Positions 22,741 to 33,803 of a stretch of 64,000 nt of DNA are shown piece after piece. This DNA comes from Furcasterigmium furcatum (lineage: Eukaryota; Ascomycota; Sordariomycetes; Glomerellales; Plectosphaerellaceae), in contig BCIA01000002.1 of assembly GCA_001599815.1 (NCBI GenBank), positions 2,887,626-2,951,625 on the forward strand. The letters run 5' to 3'. The notes under the pieces were generated by a model. That model was not told the origin of the DNA and did not search any database. It saw only the letters and a list, made by a program, of their open reading frames with translations. The position numbers and the translations under genes were made by a program. Numbering within the stretch: the stretch's first letter is position 1; every line of letters starts with the position of its first letter.

Positions 22741-23239
22741 GAAAGGCAGGCCGCAGTAGCCACAGACCGCGATCTCGGGCTTGTCAGTGTTGATGAAGAC
22801 CCTGGGGTGGCCAGCGGGGCCGCCGCCGCCGTCGCAAGCAACGACGCGGTCGTGCGTCCACCTCACGGGCTGCTCGTGAATAAGGGACATGGCAGAGTGT
22901 GGTTGAGGCTGATACAGCTTGTTAGAGGGGCTGGGCGACGTTCGGAGAGGTCGCGAAAGCACGCACCTGGACGTCGAACTCGATTTGCTCGAAGCGAGGG
23001 CCGGTCATGGCCTCCGACCTGGGGTTCTGGCTCCTGGACCAGATTCCCTGCCGATTGGGAGCCTGCGCGACATCCCGGGGAACGGCATTGTCGGTTGTCT
23101 GAGGAGTGCGGGCCTCGTCCTTGTTGACGACGGCCGGCTTCTCGGTCGTCCGGGCGGTGGCGGTGACCGAGAAGGGGCGGGAGAAGGTGCGCAGCTGGCG
23201 CGAGAGCTGGAAGGTCGCTCGCCTCGACGCAGGGAACAT
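22598..23239 (-). CDS. Mitochondrial complex I subunit, NDUFS6 type (zinc-binding)
   Basis: Three exons (23239-22967, 22908-22741, 22660-22598) encode 167 residues. This is the small zinc-binding accessory subunit of NADH:ubiquinone oxidoreductase (NDUFS6/NUMM; 13 kDa class), which sits at the matrix arm and is needed late in assembly. The first ~35 residues (MFPASRRATFQLSRQLRTF...) are Arg/Ser-rich without acidic residues, fitting a matrix presequence. The conserved domain contains HPRVFINTDKPE then VCGYCGLPFANEHH; the CxxC and histidine fit the zinc site. Introns are 58 and 80 nt. It is divergent from the MPP6 gene with 367 bp between starts. Intron 2 has no in-frame stop. Confidence 0.93.
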
Positions 23240-23606
23240 CGTGCCGGTCGGATTGGGTGTCAATTGGTCGATTGGTCGTCTCAGGGATACTGAACGGGTT
23301 CGCGATGCTGAGGATCGAGGTCGGCAAACAATTGGAAAGCCATCGCCGTGATTGGCTCGGATAAATGAGAAACCGGCGTCCGGGGATTTGTGATTTTTCG
23401 GAAGGCGGTGGCCTCACATTTCCTTTATGCCGGCAGAATTTCACCATCAACCTTGATCTCAAAACACCATTCACTCGATTTTCGTATGGAACACTCTAGA
23501 CAGGCGGTGCTCTAGGGAAACTGCACATTTCGTCCTCTGTCGGCAACATCTTTTCTAGTTTTGAAAACCACCTGCCGTTTCCGGCAGTTTGAGTTCCGGC
23601 GCAACG
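23240..23606. promoter_or_regulatory. Compact bidirectional promoter, NDUFS6 (-) / MPP6-like (+)
   Basis: 367 bp between divergent ATGs must contain both promoters and 5' leaders. No specific binding site recognised. Confidence 0.55.
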
Positions 23607-24517
23607 ATGCCCTCCAACAATCTGGCGCCAGAGACGCCCCCAAGCAGGGGCATCTCGTCGCGCCTGCTGACGATGAAATTCATGCAAAGGGCGGTCGCAT
23701 CTGAATCAGCGCAAACGTCACCACAGTCGGCCGAGTCCTCGACCAAGCGCCGCAAGGTCGACTCCCCTCTCACGGGCGAGTTTCATTCCTTCGACGAAGC
23801 TGCCATCCAGGCTGCCATGAAGCAGCAGGAGGCAACACGCCAAGCAGCTCTTTCTAAGCACAAGGCCAAGCTGGCGGACACACCCTGGGTTCTGAGCGGG
23901 TTCGAGCATCGTGCCAAGGATGAGACTACGGTTGGCTCGGCACAGAGCGTTGCGGTCGTGGGGTTCACGAACATCGACGCGACAGAGGGACAGGAGGACA
24001 AGTTGCAGCGCGTAAGGGCTGGGAGGCAGCGGACAGGCAACTTCAAGAGCAAAGGGGACGAGGTTGGTAATCCTTCCCGAATGAGATGACCACAGGACTG
24101 ACATAGCCACAGAAGTCAACGAACATCGTATCTGTGAAGAGCGAGGATGAGAGTGGCGCTAGCGATGATTCTGACGGCGACGACGACTCGGACGAGAGAT
24201 CTGCCCGGGCAACTCCAAACGGCGCGAGGGACCGAAAGCGCAGCAACCCACACATGTCAGCCGAAGCGTCACGAGCACGCGATTTCCGAGACAAGCGGAA
24301 GAATTCCAAGGTGAACCTCAACACTCTCACATCCATCTCTGGTGGTGCCTCGGTCTCCGGCGGCGGCGGCAGCGGCAGCGGCTTCTCCAGGCCACCGAGC
24401 TTCAATTGCTACAGCTGCGGGAAGCAAGGCCACAGGAGCTCAGATTGCCCGAGCAAGCGGCCGAGATCGGGCGGAGGTCAAGGACGGGGAGGGAAGAAGC
24501 GTGAATCTTCTGATTGA
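23607..24517 (+). CDS. MPP6-like protein with C-terminal CCHC zinc knuckle
   Basis: Two exons (23607-24062, 24113-24517) encode 286 residues. The N-terminal LLTMKFMQRA motif is the signature of the M-phase phosphoprotein 6 family, nuclear exosome cofactors that bind RNA and help 5.8S rRNA maturation. A basic/acidic low-complexity middle is followed by a glycine/serine linker and one CCHC zinc knuckle, CYSCGKQGHRSSDC (C-x2-C-x4-H-x4-C, about residues 256-269), then a basic tail. The zinc knuckle extends beyond yeast and human MPP6. The 50-nt intron is assigned by reading frame; its donor GTTGGT is weak, and the alternative GTAATC four nt on would break the frame. Confidence 0.82.
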
Positions 24518-27500
24518 GGCCTTGAGGCCGATCCCAACGCATTGCATGCATGACGCTGCATGTGTTTGCCATGTTCAGATACCCTACCAAGTGCATTCGA
24601 ATCGCACGTGGTGTTCAGATAAATTGCTATGGAAGCCATCTTGGCCCCGTGACGGGGATATGACACTCCTGCCGCATTGCGTGTGTAGTGTCTTGGTGTC
24701 GAAGCCGCTGCATAGCCTGTCATGATCCTGTATTAGCTGCACCTCGATTGGCCTTTGATTTGGATTGGATTGATTGTCCTTGCTGCGCCCAAAATGCCAT
24801 AGTTCATTCCTGAAACACCAAACTCGAGTCATGAGGCATGGATTTAGTTGTCATGGAAGGCGACTAGAAGACGCACACTGGGTATCATAATTCCGTTACT
24901 AACTCCCACACTCTCCCGCCCATGTGTCGGGCCCGGGACGATTCGGGACGAGCCAGGTATGAAATGGCGCCAAGTCGACCGGAGCGTTGAGATACTGACT
25001 CGATAAAACCACTTGTGCGTACCCTGAACAGAAATTTGACAGAGATCATCGATACGGTTGTGGACACGACTCATGGCGTGGATGCCTCCCCAGCGGTCAA
25101 TGGCCGAGCGTCTCTGCCGAGAGCTTTGCAGTCAAGCCAAAATTACAAGTAGACCTCCGCGGTGCTGGAACCAGATTCTGACTCTTTGCTCCCGTTTACC
25201 CAGTCTTGGTGGCTTGCTTCGAACCACCTCGCACCTCCCCTCCAAAGGGGTCGGAGCATAGTCCGTGATGGTGGCAGGGTAGAGAAAGAGTGGCCCGCCC
25301 TGTTGATCACGCCCACTCAGTTACCGAAACTAGGGGGTGCAGCAAGATCCTGCCGACGAATGTGACAAAGGCCACGAGGAGATTTGCCGGCCCGGAATGA
25401 TCGTCTGCGTTTTCTATTGTCGGACTAGCCAACAGACGGAGTCATGTCGGCACACGCCTGCCCGCGTGTTCCGCAGTGGGTGATGATCTACCGGGTGATG
25501 TTCCATGGCTCCGGAGGTGCACTCCTACTTCGGTATGATTTCGCGGGGCTGCTGTCCGACGGTTCATGTACTTGTATTGCTGCGGCGGTGACCAAGCCTG
25601 GGCCGTGGGAATAGCATGGCTGCAGCCCAGTGGGTGGCACTGTCATGCATTACGTACGGTGATATGTCCTGAATGACTCGGAGAAGCGAGGTAAACGGCT
25701 TGACGTTCCTGGCTTACCATGCTGTCTCGACAAAAGCTGGAAGATCAGGGTTCAGTGTGGACTCCGGGGACATGTATGTATTGTCGATCCCGAGTGGGAT
25801 GGGTTCGCAGCCGGCAATGGGCGCATTCCTAGCGTCGGGACTGGCTATGTACGTTGGGGAGCTTTCAAGTGCCACGTAATAGGAGGAAACAGTGAAATCC
25901 CGTCAGCTAGGACAGAAGAACAAACCACCAAGCCCGCGAACTCTCGGCGGTTTAGGATAAGCTAGTGGTCATCGACAAGCGTGCGGTGGAACAGCTGGTC
26001 CATCGTCCTGCGTGACGTGATCTCTGTCCTACCCTCCTTGATTCTTCAAGCTTCCGAGCGATCCAGGGTGGTTGGCACTGATGGTCCAGCTAGAATCGCC
26101 ATCGAGGCATATGGTGACACATGGACGGTTCTCGTGCAACTGCGATCGGCCCGGAGAAGGCCACGTCGTTAACGCACAGAAGCGTTCAGCTATTTGTCAC
26201 CTCCGCTGCAGATCATCTCTTGCACTCCATCTCGCTCCGATATCAAAAAACGGCAAAACCGCCGAAATAACTCTAACCCACAGACAAGCGTTGAATCCTG
26301 TGAACATCAGCTCGGGGGAGCGCGGTTCCAGAACATGCCTTTGATAGCAATTTCCTTGTTAGTAGTTTGCCTTGGCCACGAGGATCAGAAGCAGGGTCAT
26401 TTGGCCTATGAAGTGTTCATCAGGCGGATCATTCGGCCACGGAAACCAGTTCCACACACCCGGGACGTATGCAGTTCGAGTGCTTTGGTCGGCGTCATGT
26501 TCCAGACGTAACGCCAAGGCGCCGGAGCCGAAGTGAGGTGTGCGTTGTACTGAGCTTCTAGAAACCATCGGGTCAACTTGCACAGGCCATCAACAAGCGC
26601 AATGAATAATATGACGCAATAGGGGCCGCCGGGGTTGCCTCGAGCTCTGGGCAGCTTTTCGACAACCGAGTCGTCTGACGGGGCCGAGGGCCGCCAAGAG
26701 GAACGAAGCAGCAGCTACCACGGAACCGGAAGCGTGGCTCCGACCCGAGTGATATCATGGTTGACAGCAATCGGGGCCGGGGGCGAGTCTTCCTGTGGCG
26801 TTGGCATTTGACAGTGGAGGCCCTGAGGGTGTCTGAGATGATACTGGCGGTCCTCTTTGGTGGTGGCGCTGAGGCGGACTGGACAGAGAGAACCGCGATA
26901 GGTGTTGATAAGTAGCGCCATCTCTGGTCCGAAGGACGGCTCCGAACAAGTGTCAGAGCGCACGGCAAGACCTGGCGTGGCGCGCGCGCGATGTCGGTTG
27001 GAATTTCCATACCTCTGGCGGATGTTGTCCGAGAGTCGTGATGGACAGATGGGCCAAGATGCTGGTTTCCCCCCGGAAACTCGCCTATGTTATGACAAGA
27101 AGCGCTCCAGGAATCGACGACCTGCTTGTGGTCAGCCTGGTACATACAGTACAATTCCCAATGACGGGGTGCCTCACGCATATGTAGTCTCAACCGGAAC
27201 GATATCTCAGGAAGACGCTGGGAAATCGCGCTCCCGTGTTGCCGCAGCAAGCGCTAAAGTAGTGCATGCGGATGGCGTCTTCTGGCATGGCCGGGGAGTA
27301 AGTCGAGCCGGGGAAGCAATTGTTCGTCGGTTCCAGAGAGATGCTCCCGCATGGCTAACTTGGAGTCGGCTGCGGCTAGATCCATACAGCAAGGTGTAGT
27401 TGGACGCTTGTGTTGCCTCATCTCGTGGGCCAGAAGAAGCCGCTTTCCGTTTTGGGAGCAAGCACCGATTCCCCGGCCGCCAGTCGCGCCCGCTAAAATT

Positions 27501-30349
27501 AATAAGCGGGCAGGGGGTCCCGGAGGTTTGGGGAGAGAGTGGGATTTTGACAAGGACCTCCTCACTTGTTTCAACAGCCTGGCATGGCCGGATGAAACAT
27601 TGTTTCCAGTTGGACCATGGATCACGGTCTGGACAGGGACATACTTGTACATAGCTGCGGCCTGATATGATTTTTGACGAAAACATGCCGGATCCAGACA
27701 CGATGACGCTGCTCTTCACTTCACATGCAACCTACGTGTCACACCGACACTCTTACCCCTGGCCGGAGCCACGGCACTCATAATTTGAGAGAGATTGAGG
27801 ACATCTCGTGGTCCGGCCCTCAAGGTGATTGTGCAGATTACCTTATTTCGCGGCCAAGCTGAGATGCAGACATTGGACGAGGCGACTGTATGCGGGCAGG
27901 TATACGGTGCGGTTCCTGGGTCCGGAGAGCCTGAAAACGGCAGCCAGCATCAAACTAGCGAGGGCTGCATGATGCCTCATCAGATATCAACCCATCCCCT
28001 GTTGTCTCGTCGGGATGACATCTGGCCACCATCCGATATGTCGACGAGCCGAGTCGGGAGTCCCTGGTCAGGCCCTCAGGTACATACTGGAAACTGCATG
28101 GAGCGGGCACAGGGCACAGGGCGCAGCTCACGTCGCCGTGACGTGTCTGGCAGAGGCTGGGGCGCATATCTGTTTGACGGCCCTGTGATATGTCGTCGTT
28201 GGTGTTACATCCGGCCGTGTCCCGTCAAGTAAACCACGGACAACTGGATTGAGGTGTTGTCGTCTCCCACTGCCGCCGCACCGCATCCACCGGGGCAACC
28301 ATGTTTGCGGGAGCTTCGCATCGCCCGGCGTCAGCGATCCTCCAACAGCGAGACAAGAGTTTCTCATGACTCTGGTGTGTAGGGACTTAGGCGCAGATAC
28401 ATACAACTAAATGTGCAGTGCGCTGCTGCGCCGAGAGCTGATATAAATAGCCAGGCATAGAGCGAGTGAGTTGGCTCCAAACTGCACATATTGCTCGTAT
28501 TTCCTTCCTGCCTTACATACTACATATAGGACCGTCCGTGGGAGCAGTCCCTGAAGCGGTGCGCTCCCGATTGTGGCCAATACGTTTCCTGTCCATGCCC
28601 ATTTCTTGAAAGGACCTCGGCACCCGCGGCTGAGATCCAAGATCGTTTCCTCATCCAAGACACGCCACGGCGCGCGTTTCTCTCGGCTCTCGGAGAAGTG
28701 CTGCGCTCTACCGGTACCACGCAGCCCACGCCAACCGCCCACACCTCCAACACGGCCTTGCCGTTTTGTATTGGACCGCCCTGTGCTGTTCCGACCCTGG
28801 ACAGGTCGCTGGGGCTTCCAACTCGCCGGTAATCTGGAGTAGCACGGCGCCGGCAGAGGTGTGGCGCCTTACCCTTGTCAGGCCCAGGGAGAGAACTGGT
28901 CCAGGTGATCTCCAGCTGGACCTAGGCTTGCCAGGATCCAAAGAAGCGAGGGTCCACAAAGCTCCATTGTTGGGGGCCCGTCAGTATCACCGCTGGAACA
29001 GGAACTCCAACACCGGGCACCGCCAGCAAAGAAGTTCCACAGAGGGGCCACTACTGGGCACGTTACCTTTTCGGCGGAATTAGCGGCGGTCCCTTAAGGG
29101 CACCGAGCCGGTGTGAGAGCCTGGGTGCTGGTGAAACCTCCTCCACGAGCAGGTACCTGCATCACTGCAATCTCGCCCCATTTCTGGGCCACCCTCGTCC
29201 ACGAGTAGGTACCTCTTTGTCCGGGCACCTCCTCAGCTCCAGTCCTTGGCTCTTGCCCACTCGCCAAGCAGGGGATAACAACATCCCATCGTCCCTTTCC
29301 ATCCCGTTCATCCTCTCGACGTCGGGGTACTTGTATTACCCAGGCACCATCAACCTACGTACCTATCTGTTCTCTTCTCGCTACCTAGCTGGCAGAGACT
29401 CTCCTCTGGTGGAAAACGCTGGACACCTCAGCCTGTTGACACCGGCTCCCCGTCGCTTGGACTGAACTGACACGTTGGGACTTGCCCGCGTCTTTCATCA
29501 TCCATCTGCAATTCCTCCCTCCACCGCAGCAAGGACTTCCATGCTCGCTCGGACCGGCTGTCCTCAGCAAGTACCTACTTCATACAGCACACGAGCTCCT
29601 CCCTCCTCCCCGCATACCCTTTTAGCTCAGGTACCTACCTACCTACCTAGGGTCTAGGCGCTCACTGCCCACGCGTTTCTTCTCCTCCTCCTCCTGCTGT
29701 CGCTGTTGCTGCTTCCAGGTTCTCTCACATCGTCCTGCTGTTTGCTGCTGCACGGGATAAGGACGAGCCGCTTTTGCAGCAGCTCTGACCGCCACGCACA
29801 TCATCAATTCAGCCCAGGTCTTTCCCTCGCATACAAGCACACCGACTCTGACCTCCACTGACTCGGAGCGTGCCGCCTGTCAAACGAGACGCAGACGACG
29901 CGAGCCCGAGTTCCCATCCGATTCGCCAACCTCCTCACTATTACATTCATTATCCATCCCTGGACGAAGCTGACCTCGCAACTCACCTCACCTCACCTCA
30001 CAACCCTCGCCTCACTTCCCGCAGGCTGCCATTGTTCACCAAGCTGGCCTTCCCCGGAACCCTCTCGCGGGTGACCTCATCGAGAGCAGCTCTTCTGCCC
30101 GTCTACTCCAATTCGGCCTTGCTCCTGCGTGGCGGCGCTCAAACCCCACCACACCGCACGTCTCCTCGTACTCTATCGCCCCCCCGCCTCCTCACACTGC
30201 AATCTCGTTCTGCCGGGTGTCTGGCCGCTGCATCCCAAAACGTCTTACTGCAGCGCCGCGCTGTCAATGCCGCCTCGAACTGCTACTCTGAAACACCATC
30301 CCCCGACGCTGCCCGGCGACCCTCTGCGCAACGCGCTTGCTTGAACACA
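24518..30349. other. 5.8-kb gene-free region upstream of ste23
   Basis: No open frame here has an ATG start together with protein-like composition. The longest (about 225 residues on minus at 26573-27250; 165 on plus at 26902-27399) begin at TTG and look random. Base composition appears ordinary, without the AT-rich tracts expected of heavily RIP-mutated repeats. GGTACC elements cluster at 29152, 29208 and 29630. A CTCACCTCACCTCACCTCAC run lies at about 29984-30003. The last ~1 kb is pyrimidine-rich and probably the ste23 promoter and leader. Unrecognised noncoding RNA genes cannot be excluded. Confidence 0.5.
30267..30344 (+). promoter_or_regulatory. Upstream ORF (25 codons) ending 5 nt before the ste23 ATG
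   Basis: An ATG at 30267 opens 25 codons (MPPRTATLKH...) to a TGA at 30342-30344; the ste23 ATG follows at 30350. If transcription starts above 30267, ribosomes would meet this frame first. The leader boundary is inferred, not seen. Confidence 0.5.
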
Positions 30350-33300
30350 ATGCCGCCTCCATCCTCCGACCCCCCGGCCTCCACCGCCGCCGCCGCCGCC
30401 GAGCTGCCCTCTCGGGCTGCCGTGTCCCGTCCCGTCGAGCGCATCACGGACCAACTCGAGACACCCTCCCTCGACGATCGCGGCTATCGCGTCATCCGAC
30501 TGCCGAACCAGCTGGAGGTCCTGCTTGTTCACGACCCCGACACCGACAAGGCCAGCGCAGCTCTCGACTGCAATGTCGGAAACTTCAGCGACGAGAATGA
30601 CATGCCTGGCATGGCGCATGCTGTGGAACATGTAAGGCGACACCAGCCCTCCCCCGAAACCATCACTGCCCTGTGACCATACTGACCACCATCGCCCTGC
30701 AGCTTCTCTTCATGGGAACCAAGAAGTATCCCGTGGAAAACGAGTACAGCCAATATCTTGCGGCGAACTCTGGCAGCTCTAACGCCTACACTGGCCCGAC
30801 ATCGACCAATTACTATTTCGAAGTCTCCGCCCGGCCTGCCGATGACCAAGAGCCCACGGACCAGAACCCTTCTGCTCTGAAGGGTGCCCTCGACCGGTTT
30901 GCCCAGTTCTTCATCGAGCCTCTGTTCCTCGCCTCCACGCTGGATCGAGAACTCCGTGCAGTCGATTCAGAGAATAAGAAGAACCTCCAGAGTGACCAAT
31001 GGCGGCTGCACCAGCTGGAGAAGTCGCTTTCGAACCCGAACCACCCTTATTGCCACTTCTCGACTGGCAACTTTGAGGTGCTCAAGACCCAGCCGGAGTC
31101 CAGGGGAGTCAACGTGCGGGACAAGTTCATGGAGTTCCATGAAAAGCACTACTCGGCAAATCGGATGAAGCTGGTCGTGCTTGGCCGCGAGTCTCTCGAT
31201 GTTCTTGAACAATGGGTGGCCGAATTCTTCTCGACCGTTCCGGACAAGAACCTCCCTCAAAACCGATGGGAGGCTGAGGTGCCGTTCCGAGATAGCGAGC
31301 TCGGCATGCAAGTTTTCGCTAAGCCCGTCATGGACTCGCGTGAGCTGAACCTCTACTTCCCCTTCCTTGACGAGGAGCAGATGTATGAGACCCAACCCAG
31401 CCGATATGTCAGTCACCTCATTGGCCACGAGGGTCCTGGCAGCATTATGGCATACGTAAAGTCCAAGGGCTGGGCTAATGGCCTGAGCGCTGGAGCTTAC
31501 CCAGTATGCCCAGGCACCGGCGGCATTTTTGACTGTCAGGTCAGGTTGACTGAAGAGGTGAGTATCTTTTCATACGAATATGAAAGTGTTGTTCTAACTT
31601 GAACATCCAGGGCCTGAAGAATTACCGAGAAGTCGTCAAGATATTCTTCCAGTACGTTGCCATGCTGCGGGAGAGCCCCCCTCAGGAGTGGATCTTCGAG
31701 GAGCAGAAGGGCATGGCGGATGTAGACTTCAAGTTTAAGCAGAAGACGCCTGCGAGTCGGTTCACCAGCAAAATCAGCTCAGTCATGCAGAAGCCTCTTC
31801 CGCGCGAGTGGCTCCTCAGTGGCCACAGCAGGCTGAGGAAGTTCGACTCTCGCGCGATCGAGCAAGGCCTGGCCTGTCTGACCCCCGAGAACCTGCGCCT
31901 TACTATTGTGTCTCGGAACTACCCCGGAAATTGGGATCAGAACGAGAAGTGGTATGGAACTGAATACCGCTATGAGAAGATCCCGGCCGAGTTTCTCGCC
32001 GAGATCAAGGCAGCAGCAGCCAGCAAGACCAACGAGCGCTTCCCCGAGCTTCATCTCCCTCACAAGAACAACTTCATCCCGACCCAGCTGGAGGTAGAGA
32101 AGAAGGAGACCAAGGAGCCAGCTCCGGCCCCGAAAATCGTCCGCAACGATATGCTTGCGAGGACCTGGTTCAAGAAGGACGATACGTTCTGGGTGCCCAA
32201 GGCCAATCTAATCATCAGCTGCCGAAACCCCAACATTTACTCATCGGCGGAGAATGCTGTCAAAGCGAAGTTGTTTACCGACCTAGTTAGGGACGCTCTG
32301 GAGGAATACTCGTACGATGCTGAGCTTGCTGGGCTGCAGTACAGTGTGGCGCTCGATGGGCGGGGTATGTTCCTGGACCTGAGCGGGTACAATGACAAGC
32401 TTGCCGTGCTTCTCCAGCAAGTACTCGTTACCATTCGGGATATCGATATCAAGGACGAAAGGTTCGAGATCGTCAAGGAGCGACTTCACCGTGGCTACAA
32501 CAACTGGGAGCTGCAGCAGCCCTTCCACCAGGTCTCGGACTATACCTCATGGCTCAACTCGGAGCGCGATTACGTTGTGGAGGAGTATCTGGCCGAGCTT
32601 CCCAGCATCACTGCCGAGGATGTCCGTCAGTTCAAGAAGCAGATGCTTTCGCAGTTGCGGATCGATGCGTATATTCACGGCAACGTGTACAAGGAGGACG
32701 CGTTGAAGCTAACCGACATGGTCGAGGCAACGCTGAAGCCGCGCATCTTGCCTCAGCCTCAGTGGCCGGTCATCAGATCTCTGGTCATCCCTCCCGGGTC
32801 GAACTTTGTCTACCGCAAGACTCTCAAGGACCCCGCCAACGTCAACCACTGCATGGAGACATTCTTCTACGTTGGCGACAAGGGCGACATGGGTGTCCGT
32901 GCGAAGACTCTGCTTCTCGACCAGATGGCTCACGAGCCCGCCTTTGACCAGCTGAGGACTAAAGAGCAGCTTGGTTACGTCGTGTTTAGTGGTGCTCGCA
33001 CTTTCTCGACGACCTACGGCTTCAGGTTCATCATCCAGAGCGAGCGGACCCCTGAGTATCTCGAGTCGAGGATCGAAGCATTCCTGAACCAGTTTGCGTC
33101 GACCTTGGGGTCCATGTCCGATTCGGACTTTGAGGGCCACAAGCGGAGTCTTGTGGTCAGGAGGCTGGAGAAGCTCAAGAACCTGGACCAGGAGAGCTCC
33201 CGCCATTGGGCCCAGATTTCTAACGAATACTTCTCCTTCGACCTAGGTAAGCTCCGAGACACCAGCCCCCCTCTCGTCTGAGGAGCTGTCCGCTAATTCG

Positions 33301-33803
33301 ATGACCACATAGCCCAGCAGGATGCCGAGCACGTCAAGAACCTGACCAAGGCTGACATGATTGAGTTCTTCGACACGTACATCAAGCCTGGCTCACCCAC
33401 TCGTGCCAAGCTGTCGGTACACCTTGTGGCTCAAGCGTCGGCGGAGTCGGATGAGAAGATGACGGACCTTCTGAAGAGCCTCAGCCTCGACAAGGCAACC
33501 GAGACCAAAGTCAGAGCCTCCCTGTTAAGGCCTGAGATGAGGGACGACAAAGAGAGCCTCCAGCTCTACCTGAAGACGCTGGATCTGGCTGACGACAAGG
33601 TGGCTGCGGTTGTAGCAGCAGCCGAAGACCCCGCGACCGGCCCCAAGGTCAACGGTACGTCGAGCGAGGAAAAGCCGCAGGCAGGGCCGGAGCCGGAGAT
33701 CATCACGGACATCCGCACATTCAGGGCTAGCCTGCAGGCCACACCAGGAGCCAGGCCCACCAAGGACCTGAGCGCTTACGAAGATCTCGACGCGAAGCTC
33801 TAA
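30350..33803 (+). CDS. ste23: Ste23-like insulin-degrading enzyme (M16A zinc metalloprotease)
   Basis: Four exons (30350-30631, 30703-31557, 31611-33246, 33313-33803; introns 71, 53 and 66 nt) encode 1087 residues, normal for this family. The inverted zinc motif HxxEH reads HAVEH at residues 90-94, split from LLFMGTKKYPVENEY by the first intron. The downstream acidic segment RELRAVDSENKKN should provide the third zinc ligand. The C-terminal half has FRTKEQLGYVVF-like LRTKEQLGYVVFSG, the conserved R/Y substrate region. Yeast Ste23 helps cleave the a-factor precursor and also degrades small peptides in cytosol; mammalian IDE is the orthologue. The ~100-residue C-terminal extension ending in EDLDAKL follows filamentous fungal homologues. 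No signal peptide is visible. Confidence 0.95.

Noticed and set aside
26573..27250. 225-residue minus-strand open frame
   Set aside because: Begins with TTG rather than ATG, and the composition is random with no conserved block.
29870..30349. 160-residue N-terminal extension of ste23
   Set aside because: The extended frame starts at GTG with no ATG before 30350 and reads as low-complexity leader sequence.
24518..30349. Possible transposon relic or RIP-mutated repeat
   Set aside because: I saw no terminal repeats, transposase- or reverse-transcriptase-like peptide, or AT-rich RIP signature by eye. A sliding RIP index could overturn this.
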